This document shows positions 1-8,447 of a stretch of DNA of 64,000 nucleotides, in pieces. How positions within the stretch are numbered: the first letter of the stretch is position 1; the number at the start of each line of letters is the position of its first letter. Source of the DNA: Catenulispora sp. EB89 (lineage in GTDB: Bacteria; Actinomycetota; Actinomycetes; Streptomycetales; Catenulisporaceae). The stretch spans positions 38,706 to 102,705 of the forward strand of contig NZ_JBGCCU010000036.1 in NCBI RefSeq assembly GCF_041261445.1, read 5' to 3'. Position numbers and translations under genes: made by a program. Under the pieces are notes generated by a model. That model made no database searches, was not told the DNA's origin, and saw nothing but the letters and a program-made list of their open reading frames with translations.

Positions 1-50
1 AGGTCATGCTCTCGCTCATCGCTTCCGGGGCGCTGGGACTGGCGCCGTGA
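1..50 (+). CDS. 3' end of an upstream gene, possibly acyl-CoA dehydrogenase
   Basis: Only the last 15 codons are present, reading V-M-L-S-L-I-A-S-G-A-L-G-L-A-P then TGA at 48-50. The hydrophobic tail ending in G-L-x-P resembles the C-terminus of many acyl-CoA dehydrogenases, and the next gene is one. The stop overlaps the GTG start of that gene (GTGA at 47-50), so the two are translationally coupled. Pairs of a full-length and a divergent acyl-CoA dehydrogenase are common in actinomycetes. The family call is inference from 15 residues and position. Confidence 0.4.
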   Translation, partial: VMLSLIASGALGLAP

Positions 51-1273
51 CCGCTGTCGCCCTCAGGGCTTCTACCGGAAGGACGGACGTGGACATCAGC
101 CTGAGCCGGCGGCAGGTCGAGATCGGCGAGCGGTTCGCCGCTCTGTTGTCGGCGGACCTGGCCCCGGCCGTCCGGAGGATGGCCGAACAGCCCGTACCGC
201 CGCAGGCCGACACGGACGAGGACGCGGCATACACCCGGGAGGCGGTCTGGCGCGCCCTGGTCGAGCTGGGCGCCACCCGGCTGCTGCTCCCCGAGCGGTA
301 CGACGGCGAGCAGGCCGGCCAGCAGGGCGCGGTCGTCGTCGCCGAACTGCTCGGCCGGGTGCTGTATCAGGGGCCGTTGCTCGACACGATGACCGCCACC
401 GAGGTGATGCTGGCCGAAGCGGATCCGGCGGGCAAGCTCCTGCGGGAGATCGCCGAAGGGGCGGCCGTCACGGTGGCCGTCCGGCGCGGCGGGCGCGACA
501 GCCACTCCCGCCCCGCGAAGTTCGATTGCCCGGACCAGCCCGGTGGCCCGACGGTCGAAGCCGAGCGGCGGTTCGTGGGCTTCGCCCCGGAGACGTGGTC
601 CGTGCTGTTGGTCGGTCGGGTCGGCCAGGTCGGACCGGCGGTCCACGCCGCGCTGGTGCCGCGCGACCATCCGACCGTGACCTGGCGCCGCCACGACGAC
701 ATCGGCCGGGGCGAGCTCTACGCGGTCCGGTTCGCCGGCTCGCCGGTGGCGGCGTGGTTCGGCGATCCGGACGGCGGCTGCGCGGCCTGGCCGCAGATCG
801 TGGCCCGCGCGCGGATCCGGCACGCCGCCTACCTGGTGGGCCTGAGCCAGGGCGCACTCGACCTCGCGGTCGACAGGGCGTCCGCGCGGCGGCAGTTCGG
901 CCGCCCGATCGGCCGCTTCCAGGCCCTGGCGTTCCAGCTCGCCGGGCTGGCCACCCGCCTGGAGGGGGCCCGCCTGCTGGTGCGGGCCGCGGCCTGGGAG
1001 GCCGACGAGGGCCGTGATCCCCGATTGAGCGCCGCGCAGGCTCTGGGCATGGCCGCCGACCTCGCCGGGGAGATCACCGCCGCCGCGGTCCAGGTGCACG
1101 GCGCGTACGGCATGACCGAGGACTGCGACGTCCAGATCTACTACCGCAGGGCCCACGTGGAGCGCGGATGGCTGGGAGCGGCGGCCGACGTGCGCGCCGA
1201 AGCCGTGCCGTGGCTCGCCGAAGCCGTGCGCGCGCGGCATTCGGGCCGGCCGGACGCGGGGGGCCGGTTGTGA
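47..1273 (+). CDS. acyl-CoA dehydrogenase family protein
   Basis: Flavin-dependent alpha,beta-dehydrogenation of an acyl-CoA or carrier-bound acyl group is the likely role. The 408 residues show the family's layout: a helical N-terminal domain, a middle beta domain, and a C-terminal helical domain with the 'ARRQFGRPIGRFQALAFQLA' segment and the 'VHGAYGMTEDCDVQIYYRRA' segment near the FAD and substrate site. The central region is divergent from fatty-acid enzymes and the usual catalytic Glu is not obvious, so the substrate cannot be named. The GTG start overlaps the preceding stop, and the stop overlaps the GTG start of the azlC-like gene, so it belongs to the plus-strand operon that continues through the NRPS-like gene. 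Confidence 0.85.
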   Translation: MTAVALRASTGRTDVDISLSRRQVEIGERFAALLSADLAPAVRRMAEQPVPPQADTDEDAAYTREAVWRALVELGATRLLLPERYDGEQAGQQGAVVVAELLGRVLYQGPLLDTMTATEVMLAEADPAGKLLREIAEGAAVTVAVRRGGRDSHSRPAKFDCPDQPGGPTVEAERRFVGFAPETWSVLLVGRVGQVGPAVHAALVPRDHPTVTWRRHDDIGRGELYAVRFAGSPVAAWFGDPDGGCAAWPQIVARARIRHAAYLVGLSQGALDLAVDRASARRQFGRPIGRFQALAFQLAGLATRLEGARLLVRAAAWEADEGRDPRLSAAQALGMAADLAGEITAAAVQVHGAYGMTEDCDVQIYYRRAHVERGWLGAAADVRAEAVPWLAEAVRARHSGRPDAGGRL

Positions 1274-2019
1274 GAACGGACGGACAGGGCAAAGGCCGGA
1301 ACCAGACGTCGGCGACCCTCGAGGACCCCGGGGCGCCGCAGAACCCTGCGGCCGGCGAGGACTTCCGCGAGCAGGTGGCCTACGGATTCCGCACGGCGAT
1401 CCCGCTGGCCGTGGCGGTCTTCGGATTCGGCGTCTCGTTCGGGGTGGTGGCGCACGCCGCCCACCTGGGCCGGCTGGCCCCGTTGGTGATGTCCGCGACG
1501 GTCTTCGCCGGATCCGCCCAGTTCGCGGCGGTCTCGGTGCTGGCCACCGGCGGCGGGGTCGCCGCCGCCGTGGTCGCCGCGGCCCTGCTGAACATCCGCT
1601 ATCTGCCGATCGGGATGAGCTTGGCCCCGGCGATCACCGGCGGGCCGGTGCGGCGCCTGCTCAGCGCGCAGCTCGTGGTCGACGAGACCTGGGCGGTCAG
1701 CCACCTGGGCGGCGGCCGGTTCTCCCGGGGCCGGCTGCTGGGCGCCGGCGTCCCGCTGTACCTCGGGTGGCTCGGCGGGACGGCCCTGGGCGTGTTCGGT
1801 GCCGGATTCCTCGGCGATCCCTCGCGCTTCGGCCTGGACGTGGTGTCCCCGGTGCTCTTCCTGGCGCTGTTGCGCGGCCAGGTGGACAACCGGCGCACCG
1901 CGGTGTTCGCGGCGGCCGGGGCGATCGTCGCACTCACGCTGGTGCCGCTGGTCTCGCCGGGGCTGCCGCTGGTCGCCGCGGCCGGGGTGTGCCTGCTGGC
2001 CCTGCGCAGGCCGCGATGA
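1270..2019 (+). CDS. azlC: AzlC family branched-chain amino acid permease subunit
   Basis: Large subunit of a two-component AzlCD-type exporter of branched-chain or related amino acids, in the cytoplasmic membrane. The 249-residue protein has a short hydrophilic N-terminus and then several hydrophobic segments, including the family's 'FAGSAQFAAVSVLATGGG' motif and 'LLNIRYLPIGMSLAP'. I chose GTG at 1270 because it forms GTGA with the preceding stop and the homologous region starts soon after; longer in-frame starts only add residues encoded inside the upstream gene. It overlaps azlD by four bases. In a biosynthetic operon it may export an amino-acid-like product or precursor; that is inference. 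Confidence 0.85.
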   Translation: MRTDGQGKGRNQTSATLEDPGAPQNPAAGEDFREQVAYGFRTAIPLAVAVFGFGVSFGVVAHAAHLGRLAPLVMSATVFAGSAQFAAVSVLATGGGVAAAVVAAALLNIRYLPIGMSLAPAITGGPVRRLLSAQLVVDETWAVSHLGGGRFSRGRLLGAGVPLYLGWLGGTALGVFGAGFLGDPSRFGLDVVSPVLFLALLRGQVDNRRTAVFAAAGAIVALTLVPLVSPGLPLVAAAGVCLLALRRPR

Positions 2020-2324
2020 CCGCGGCCTGGCTGACCGTGGCGCTCGTCGCGGCGATGGCGGTGGTCGCCAAGGCGGCGGGGCCGGTCCTGCTCGGCGGGC
2101 GGGAGCTGCCCGAACCGGTGCGGCGGATCATCGCGGTACTGGCACCGGTCCTGCTCGCCGCACTGATCGCCACCCAGATCTTCGGCGCCGGCCGCTCGCT
2201 GACCGTGGACGCCCGTGCGGTGGGCCTGGCGGTCGGCGCGGCGGCTCTGGCGCTGCGTCTGCCCGCACTGGCGGCGGTCGTGGCCGCCGCGGTGGCCACC
2301 GGGTTGACGAGAGCCCTTACCTAG
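2016..2324 (+). CDS. azlD: AzlD family branched-chain amino acid transport subunit
   Basis: Small membrane partner of AzlC. The 102 residues form about four hydrophobic segments separated by short loops ('KAAGPVLLGGRELPEPVRR' is typical of the first loop). The ATG overlaps the azlC stop as ATGA. Length (about 100 residues) and position directly after azlC are the normal family arrangement. A 23-base gap with a GAGAGGAA ribosome site separates it from the PLP-enzyme gene, so it is probably co-transcribed with the biosynthetic genes. Confidence 0.85.
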   Translation: MTAAWLTVALVAAMAVVAKAAGPVLLGGRELPEPVRRIIAVLAPVLLAALIATQIFGAGRSLTVDARAVGLAVGAAALALRLPALAAVVAAAVATGLTRALT

Positions 2325-2347
2325 AAGATGCCAGAGAGGAACAGTCG

Positions 2348-3505
2348 ATGACCAGGCGACGACCGCAAGAGTCGTACCGGAACAGTGTCGCAGGGCCCGT
2401 ATATCAGAGCGCGTCGTACTACTTTGAGGACGAGGACCACGTTCGCACCGGACTGCACGAGCGCTCTCGTCCGGCCGGCCGCTACGGTCGCTACAGCAAC
2501 CCCACGTGGCTCGAGGTCGAGGCCGCGGTCAGCCAACTGTGCGGCGCCGAGTCCTCGCTCCTGTTCGCCTCGGGGATGGCGGCGCACTTCACGACCTTCG
2601 TCTCTCTTCTGAAGGCCGGCGACGAGGTGGTGCTGCCGGCCGAGTCCTACCGCCAGACCCGCAATGTCTTCCACGAGATCCTGCCCAAGTTCGGCGTCGT
2701 CGTGCACGAGATCTCCATTCGCGATCCCGATGTGTTCATCGACCGCCTGCGCGCCCTGGGCAGCCGGCTGCGCCTGGTCCACCTGGAGATGCCGTCCTCA
2801 CCGCACATGTACCTGATCGACGTCGCCGGTGTGCGGGAGGCGGTCGGGCCGGACGTGATCCTCACCCTGGACAGCTCCTTCTCGCCTCCGCCGAACTTCC
2901 ACGCCCTGCAGTGGGGCGTGGACCTGGCCTTGTTCAGCGCGACGAAGTACCTCGGCGGCCACGGGGACATCGTCGCCGGGATGCTGTCCGGCCGCGCCGA
3001 CCTGATCGAGCAGGTGCGCTGGTACCGCGACACCACCGGGCCGGTGTCTGACGGCAACACCGCCTTCCTGCTGCGGCGCAGCCTGTACACGCTGCCGATG
3101 CGGATGGCGACGGCCAATGCGTACGGGCTGAAGACCGCCCAGTACCTGGAAGCCCATGAGAAGGTCACGAAGATCTACTACACCGGGCTGCCCAGCCATC
3201 CGCACTACAAGCTGGGGCAGGACTACCTTCGCGGCCACGGCGCCGTGATCACGTTCGAGCTCGGGCTCAGCGAGGCCGAGACGGCCGCGGTGGTGGGCCG
3301 GCTGGCGGTGCCGTACATGGCGTCCAACTTCGGCGCGCCGCAGACCCTCGTCGAGCAGAGCACCTTCTTCACCTACTTCGAGTACGACGACGCGGGACTG
3401 CGGGACATCGGCGTCGACCGCAGCACCGTCCGGCTCGCGCTGGGCTACGCCGACGACGTCGACCTCGTGATCGACGACCTCGACCGCGCGCTGGCCACGG
3501 CCTGA
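2348..3505 (+). CDS. Cys/Met metabolism PLP-dependent enzyme (cystathionine gamma-synthase/methionine gamma-lyase family)
   Basis: 385 residues with the fold and motifs of the gamma-elimination/gamma-replacement family: 'RYGRYSNPT' near residues 45-53, 'ASGMAA' near 74-79 (PLP phosphate binding), Tyr101 in 'AESYRQT' (stacks on PLP), Asp175 in 'TLDSSFSPPP', and the Schiff-base lysine K200 in 'FSATKYLGGHGD'. It lies between an exporter and an A-T-R reductase and has no sulfur-assimilation neighbours, so a secondary-metabolic role is more likely than methionine synthesis. In fungal alkyl-piperidine pathways a relative (Fub7 type) joins an aldehyde to a vinylglycine ketimine made from O-acylhomoserine. 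Whether this enzyme does that is inference. Confidence 0.85.
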   Translation: MTRRRPQESYRNSVAGPVYQSASYYFEDEDHVRTGLHERSRPAGRYGRYSNPTWLEVEAAVSQLCGAESSLLFASGMAAHFTTFVSLLKAGDEVVLPAESYRQTRNVFHEILPKFGVVVHEISIRDPDVFIDRLRALGSRLRLVHLEMPSSPHMYLIDVAGVREAVGPDVILTLDSSFSPPPNFHALQWGVDLALFSATKYLGGHGDIVAGMLSGRADLIEQVRWYRDTTGPVSDGNTAFLLRRSLYTLPMRMATANAYGLKTAQYLEAHEKVTKIYYTGLPSHPHYKLGQDYLRGHGAVITFELGLSEAETAAVVGRLAVPYMASNFGAPQTLVEQSTFFTYFEYDDAGLRDIGVDRSTVRLALGYADDVDLVIDDLDRALATA

Positions 3506-3520
3506 GAGGCGGAGTCGTCG

Positions 3521-6500
3521 ATGACGAACGGTTTCCCGTCGATCAGCGCCGGCCGCGCGGACCCCGGCGCCTTCCGGCCGGTGCCGGCGATGATCGAGGA
3601 CCAGGCCGACCGGACCCCGGAGCGGCCCGCGGTGTCCTACGACGGCCGGACGCTGAGCTACCGGTCCTTCGACGAGCTGGCCAACGGGCTGGCCGTGGTG
3701 CTCGCCGGGCGCGGGATCGGCCGCGGTGCCGCGGTGCCGGTCCTGCTCGGCAACAGCCTGGAGCTGCCGGTCGCCTACCTCGCGCTGATGAAGCTCGGCG
3801 CCGCCTTCGTTCCGTTGGACGCGGCCTGGCCGGTCGAACGGCTGCGCACCACCCTGGACGTGCTCCAGCCCGCGGCCGTGCTCTGCCACCGGCCGGCCGA
3901 CCTGCCCCTGGAATACCGGAACGTGGCGCTGAGCGTCGAATGCGGCCGGATCGTCCGGACCGCGCAGCGTCCCGGCGTGCCCCTGGGTCCGGACGACCTG
4001 ATCTATGGGTTCTTCACCTCCGGGACCACAGGCATCCCCAAGTGCGCGATGAACCTGCACGGCGGGGTGGCCAACCGGTTCCGGTTCATGTCCCGCTACT
4101 TCGCGGCGACCGGCGAGGAGGTGGTGCTGCAGAACAGCAAGCACACCTTCGACTCCTCGATCTGGCAGCTGTTCTGGCCGCTGACCGAAGGCGGCCGCAC
4201 GGTGCTGCCGGTCCAGGGCGAGTTCCTGGATCTGGAACGCACCGTGGCCACGATCGCCGAACACCGGGTCACCGCCTCGGACTTCGTCTCCAGCATCTTC
4301 AACGCGCTGGTGGCCCTGGTGGACGCCGATCCGGCGGCGGTGCTGCCGAAGCTGGCCTCGCTGCGCTGGCTCGTCGTCGGCAGCGAGCCGGTCAACCCCA
4401 AGGCGGTCCGGCACCTCACCTCGCTGCTGCCCGGGCTGCGCGTGACCAACGGCTACGGACCCACCGAGACGTCGATCGGCATGGCCTTCCATCCGATGTC
4501 GGCCGAGGACGGCGACGCGATCCCGATCGGCAGGCCCATCGACAACTGTCACGCGGCGATCGTCGACGACGCCGTTCGCCTCGTGCCGGCGGGCGCCACC
4601 GGGGAGATAGCCGTCGGCGGCGCCTGCGTCGGGGCCGGCTACCTCGGCGCGCCGCAGGCGACGGCGCGCGTCTTCGTCCCGAACCCGTTCGCACCGCACA
4701 TCCCGGGGGACCGGCTGTACCTGACCGGCGACCTCGGACGGCTCGACGAGCAGGGCCGGCTGTACTTCCTGGGCCGCAAGGACTTCCAGGTCAAGATCGG
4801 CGGTATGCGGATCGAGCTGGGCGAGATCGAGGCGGTCGCCGAACGCCGCCCCGGGGTGCGCCAGGCCGTCGTCCTGGTCGAGGAACAGCCCGCGGGCAAG
4901 TCCCTGGCCTTGTTCGCGGCCTGCGACGAGGGCCTGTCCGAGCAGGCGCTGCGCGACCACCTGCGCGAGCACCTGCCCCGCACCAGCCTGCCCCGCCGGG
5001 TGTTCCTGCTGCCGTCGATGCCGTTGAGCGAGAACGGCAAAGCCGACCGGAACGAGCTCGGGCGCATCCTGGACCGGCGGCGCGCGGCGGACGCGGCCGA
5101 ACTGCTGGGCGGCGCCGCGCCGGCCGGGCTGGGCGGCCGCGTGCTGTGGGCGATGCGGGCCGCCCTGGGCCGTCCCGACCTGGCCGGCGACGAGCACTTC
5201 ATGGACGCCGGCGGCGACTCGCTCAAGGCCCTGACGGCGGTCAACGCGATCCGGGCCGAGTTCGACCTCAGGGAGTTGTGCGCCCAGGACCTGTTCGACC
5301 AGCCGACCGCCGAGCGGCTGACCCGGCTGATCGAGGCCTACCAGGCCGACGACCGGGCCGTCGCGGACGAACCGGAGCTGATGGCCGCCGACGCGGCCGT
5401 GTCGGCGGGAGTCTTCGCCCCGGTCACTGCGGTTGCCCCGATCGCTCCAAACGGCACCGGGGGCTTCGAGGCGGCGACCGACGTACAGACCGTCCTGGTC
5501 GCCGGCGGCACGGGGTTCGTCGGCAGCCGCGTGGTCCACGAACTGCTGCGGACCGGAGCGCGGGTGATCTGCCTGGCGCGTGCGGGGGACGACGCGCGGG
5601 CCACCGACCGGGTGGTCTCCGCGCTCTCCGGGCGTGGGCTGTGGGTGCCGGAGTTCGCCGGACGGCTGTCCGGCGTGGCCGGTGACCTGAGCCTGCCCGG
5701 GCTCGGACTTGCCGACGACGTCCGGGAACGGCTGTCGCATTCCGCCGACCTGGTCCTCAACTGCGGTGCGATGGTCAACTTCCTGTTCGACTACCGCGCG
5801 CACCGCCGGACGAACGTCCTGGGCACCGCCGAGATGCTGCGCCTGGCCGCGGGCGGTCGTTCTGTACCCCTGGTGCAGGTGTCCACTCTGGCCGCGTTGC
5901 AGGACGCGACGACGGGCCGCGTGGACGCTCTGCCGGAGGACGTCGACGTCGCAGCGATCGGCGCGCCGCCCGGCGGATACAACCGCTCCAAGTGGGTCGC
6001 CGAACGCTATCTGGCCGCGGCCCGCGAGCGCGGTGCCTCGGTGACCGTGCTCCGGCTCGGGGAGGTCATGCCGAGCGCCGACAACGGGATCCCCAACCCG
6101 CTCGCCCTCACCCACCTGCTGGCCTCGGCCATGATCCGGCTCGGCGTCCGGCCCGACGCGGACATCAGGACCGACTTCAGCACGGTCGACTACGTGGCCG
6201 CACGCATCGTCGCCGCGGTCCGCGACCGGACGGTGTGGGGCGACACCCTGCACGTGCTGCACCCGAGCAGCGTGAGCTTCGCCGCGCTGCTCGACACCGC
6301 CGACAGCCCGCCGGAACGGGTCTCGTGCCGCGAGTTCCTGCAGTGTCTGCGCGGCGAAGCCGAACGGACCGGCGAGCGGTCCTTGGCGGCTCTGGCGGCC
6401 CTGTTGCCGTCGGACCCGGCCGCCGTGGACGAAGCCGGGCTCCGGTACGAGTTCGACACGTTGCTGACCGACAACGCGACGCTCTACGGCGCCGACCGCT

Positions 6501-6619
6501 GCCGCGCGGCGGAGGCCCGCTGGGCGCTGCCCGAAAGCCCGGTGCGGGACGCGATCTCGGCGTACCACGGTTACCTGTCCCGCAGCGTCCCCGGCCCGAT
6601 GGCCGTCCCCGCTTCCTGA
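3521..6619 (+). CDS. NRPS-like adenylation-thiolation-reductase (A-T-R) protein
   Basis: Activates a carboxylic or amino acid, loads it on its own carrier, and releases it as an aldehyde or alcohol. Adenylation domain about residues 20-525: 'FFTSGTTGIPK' (164-174), 'FDSSIWQLFWPL', 'NGYGPTETSIG', 'YLTGDLGRLDEQGRLYFLGR', 'LSENGKADRNEL'. Carrier domain with phosphopantetheine Ser567 in 'DAGGDSLKAL'. Reductase domain from about 655: 'VLVAGGTGFVGSR' (658-670) binds NAD(P)H and Tyr820/Lys824 in 'YNRSKW' are the catalytic pair. No condensation or thioesterase domain. An Asp follows Phe in the A4 motif, as in amino-acid-activating domains. The phosphopantetheinyl transferase at 61187 could prime it. 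Substrate unknown. Confidence 0.92.
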   Translation: MTNGFPSISAGRADPGAFRPVPAMIEDQADRTPERPAVSYDGRTLSYRSFDELANGLAVVLAGRGIGRGAAVPVLLGNSLELPVAYLALMKLGAAFVPLDAAWPVERLRTTLDVLQPAAVLCHRPADLPLEYRNVALSVECGRIVRTAQRPGVPLGPDDLIYGFFTSGTTGIPKCAMNLHGGVANRFRFMSRYFAATGEEVVLQNSKHTFDSSIWQLFWPLTEGGRTVLPVQGEFLDLERTVATIAEHRVTASDFVSSIFNALVALVDADPAAVLPKLASLRWLVVGSEPVNPKAVRHLTSLLPGLRVTNGYGPTETSIGMAFHPMSAEDGDAIPIGRPIDNCHAAIVDDAVRLVPAGATGEIAVGGACVGAGYLGAPQATARVFVPNPFAPHIPGDRLYLTGDLGRLDEQGRLYFLGRKDFQVKIGGMRIELGEIEAVAERRPGVRQAVVLVEEQPAGKSLALFAACDEGLSEQALRDHLREHLPRTSLPRRVFLLPSMPLSENGKADRNELGRILDRRRAADAAELLGGAAPAGLGGRVLWAMRAALGRPDLAGDEHFMDAGGDSLKALTAVNAIRAEFDLRELCAQDLFDQPTAERLTRLIEAYQADDRAVADEPELMAADAAVSAGVFAPVTAVAPIAPNGTGGFEAATDVQTVLVAGGTGFVGSRVVHELLRTGARVICLARAGDDARATDRVVSALSGRGLWVPEFAGRLSGVAGDLSLPGLGLADDVRERLSHSADLVLNCGAMVNFLFDYRAHRRTNVLGTAEMLRLAAGGRSVPLVQVSTLAALQDATTGRVDALPEDVDVAAIGAPPGGYNRSKWVAERYLAAARERGASVTVLRLGEVMPSADNGIPNPLALTHLLASAMIRLGVRPDADIRTDFSTVDYVAARIVAAVRDRTVWGDTLHVLHPSSVSFAALLDTADSPPERVSCREFLQCLRGEAERTGERSLAALAALLPSDPAAVDEAGLRYEFDTLLTDNATLYGADRCRAAEARWALPESPVRDAISAYHGYLSRSVPGPMAVPAS

Positions 6620-6646
6620 TCCGGCGCCCGAAGTAAGGACACACAG

Positions 6647-7633
6647 ATGCAATATCGCACCATCGGCCGCCTCGGCTGGCCGGTCAGCGAGATCGGCTAC
6701 GGCATGTGGGGCATCGCCGGCGGCGCCGGCGGGTTCGCCTCCGGCGCCGACTACGAGCTCGCGCCCCGCTGCCTGGACGAGGCGGTCGACCTGGGCTGCA
6801 CGTTCTTCGACACGGCCTGGGCCTACGGCCGCGGGATCAGTGAACTGATGCTCGGCGCCGCGCTGCGCCGGCACCGCGACCGCACCCTGCGGGTGGCGAC
6901 GAAGATCCCGCCCAAGAACCGCGCCTGGCCTCCCGGTCCCGACGACACCCTCGAGGACGTGTTCCCGCGCGAGCACGTCAGGGACTACACCTGGCGCAGC
7001 CTGACCAACCTCGGCGTGGACCGCATCGACCTGATGCAGTTCCACGTCTGGGAGGACCGCTGGGCCGCCGACCCCCAGTGGCAGGACACCGTGCGCGAGC
7101 TCAAGGACGAGGGCCTGGTCGCCTCGTTCGGGATCAGCGTCAACCGCTGGGAGCCCGCCAACTGTCTGGCCGCGATCGACTCCGGCCTGATCGACGTGGT
7201 CCAGGTCATCTACAACATCTTCGACCAGGCGCCGGAGGACGAGCTGTTCGACCGTGCGCAGGCCGCCGGCGTGGGGGTCATCGCCCGCGTGCCCTTCGAC
7301 GAGGGCTCTCTCACCGGGACGCTGACCGTCGACAGCACCTGGCCCGAAGAGGACTGGCGTGCCACCTACTTCGGCCCGGAGAACCTCAAGCCGACCGTCG
7401 AGCGCGTCGACCGGCTCAAGCCGGACGTTCCCGAGGGGATGACCCTTCCGGAGCTCGCCTTGCGCTTCGCTCTGGACCATCCCGCGGTCACCACCGTGAT
7501 CCCGGGCATGCGCAAGCTGGAGCATGTGCGGCGCAACCTGGCGATGAGCGACGGCCAGCGGCTCGATCCCGAACTCGTGCGCACCCTTCGCCCGCACCGC
7601 TGGGACCGGGTGCCGGCCTGGTGGTCGGGGTGA
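6647..7633 (+). CDS. aldo/keto reductase
   Basis: NADPH-dependent reduction of an aldehyde or ketone (or the reverse) in the cytoplasm. The 328-residue TIM-barrel protein carries the catalytic tetrad: Asp55 and Tyr60 in 'FFDTAWAYGRG', Lys86 in 'VATKIPP', and His123 in 'LMQFHVWED'. The C-terminal cofactor segment 'VIPGMRKLEHVRRNL' is also present. It starts 27 bases after the A-T-R gene with a GTAAGGA ribosome site, so it is in the same operon and could reduce the aldehyde that the reductase domain releases. The coupling of the two reactions is inference. Confidence 0.88.
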   Translation: MQYRTIGRLGWPVSEIGYGMWGIAGGAGGFASGADYELAPRCLDEAVDLGCTFFDTAWAYGRGISELMLGAALRRHRDRTLRVATKIPPKNRAWPPGPDDTLEDVFPREHVRDYTWRSLTNLGVDRIDLMQFHVWEDRWAADPQWQDTVRELKDEGLVASFGISVNRWEPANCLAAIDSGLIDVVQVIYNIFDQAPEDELFDRAQAAGVGVIARVPFDEGSLTGTLTVDSTWPEEDWRATYFGPENLKPTVERVDRLKPDVPEGMTLPELALRFALDHPAVTTVIPGMRKLEHVRRNLAMSDGQRLDPELVRTLRPHRWDRVPAWWSG

Positions 7634-7663
7634 TCCGGGTGACTCGGGTGACTCGGGTGATGC
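7628..7663 (+). repeat. 9-bp tandem repeat (4 units)
   Basis: Four tandem units of the form GGGTGAnnn (GGGTGATCC, two GGGTGACTC, GGGTGATGC). The stop codon of the aldo/keto reductase gene lies inside the first unit. The array extends the operon's untranslated spacer and probably arose by slippage. No function is evident. Confidence 0.8.
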
Positions 7664-7727
7664 GGCGGCGGGTCGCCGGGAAGTGGCCGTTCGGAGCAAG
7701 ACGTCTGGAGAATCCGGGGTATCAACG

Positions 7728-8447
7728 ATGACTGTGATCGCCATGTGGGCGCATTCGCGTTCCATGTCGACGGCGTTCCTGCGGATGATGATCGAAAGGG
7801 GCGACGTCACCGTCGTCCACGAACCCTGGCTCGGCCTCACCGAGCAGGGGCAGGTCACCGTGGCGCTCGCCGGCGACCGCCGGCAGACCGTGCGCTCCGA
7901 CCAGGAGCTCATCGATCTGCTCACCGAGGAGGGCCGGGAGCGGCCGGTGTTCGTCAAGGAAGTCCTCGACCATCGGTACCCGTATCTCTACGAGCATCCG
8001 GAGCGGTTCGCTTCCTTCGTCCACACATTCATCGTCCGCCACCCGGCGCAGACCATCGCCTCCCACTACGCGATGAAACCCACGGTGACCAGCCCCGAGA
8101 TCGGCTACGAGCGGCAGTTCGAACTCTTCGAACGGCTCTGGGCCGCCACCGGCACCCAACCGCTGGTGCTCGGTTCGGAACGCCTGCTGGAAGACCCGAA
8201 GACGACGGTCGCAAGGTTCTGCGAATACACCGGACTTCCCTACCTGCCCGAGGCGCTCACCTGGGAGGCCCAGGACCGGCCGGAATGGCAGCTCTACCGC
8301 GGCTGGCACCTCGACGTGATCGACAGCAACGGCTTCCAGGCCAAGCCCAAGAGCTACCCCGACACGATCGAGAACAACTCCGTCCTGCGATCCTTCTACG
8401 ACTACCACCTCCCGTTCTACGACCGGATCATGGCCTATGCCGACTGA
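7728..8447 (+). CDS. sulfotransferase family protein (P-loop PAPS-type)
   Basis: 239 residues. The N-terminal 'AHSRSMSTAFLRMM' (residues 7-20) matches the 5'-phosphosulfate binding loop of the sulfotransferase superfamily, and 'HTFIVRHPAQTIASHYAM' (about 102-119) fits the 3'-phosphate binding strand-loop with conserved Arg and Ser. 'CEYTGLPY' is also typical. The group includes poorly characterised proteins found in secondary-metabolite clusters, so true PAPS-dependent activity is not certain. ATG at 7728 gives the P-loop its normal position; upstream in-frame GTG codons only add spacer-derived residues. Its stop lies inside the next gene (11-base overlap), so it is coupled to the epimerase. 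Confidence 0.75.
   Translation: MTVIAMWAHSRSMSTAFLRMMIERGDVTVVHEPWLGLTEQGQVTVALAGDRRQTVRSDQELIDLLTEEGRERPVFVKEVLDHRYPYLYEHPERFASFVHTFIVRHPAQTIASHYAMKPTVTSPEIGYERQFELFERLWAATGTQPLVLGSERLLEDPKTTVARFCEYTGLPYLPEALTWEAQDRPEWQLYRGWHLDVIDSNGFQAKPKSYPDTIENNSVLRSFYDYHLPFYDRIMAYAD

Noticed and set aside
3521..6619. Lysine-pathway alpha-aminoadipate reductase or a multimodular NRPS
   Set aside because: Domain order A-T-R fits, but bacteria of this kind do not use the aminoadipate route, and there is no condensation domain.
2798..7957. A 1719-codon open frame on the minus strand across the PLP, A-T-R, reductase and sulfotransferase genes
   Set aside because: It is the antisense of strongly supported plus-strand genes with all family motifs. 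Its composition (His, Gly, Arg, Asp, Val rich, no domain) is that of a shadow frame in high-GC DNA.
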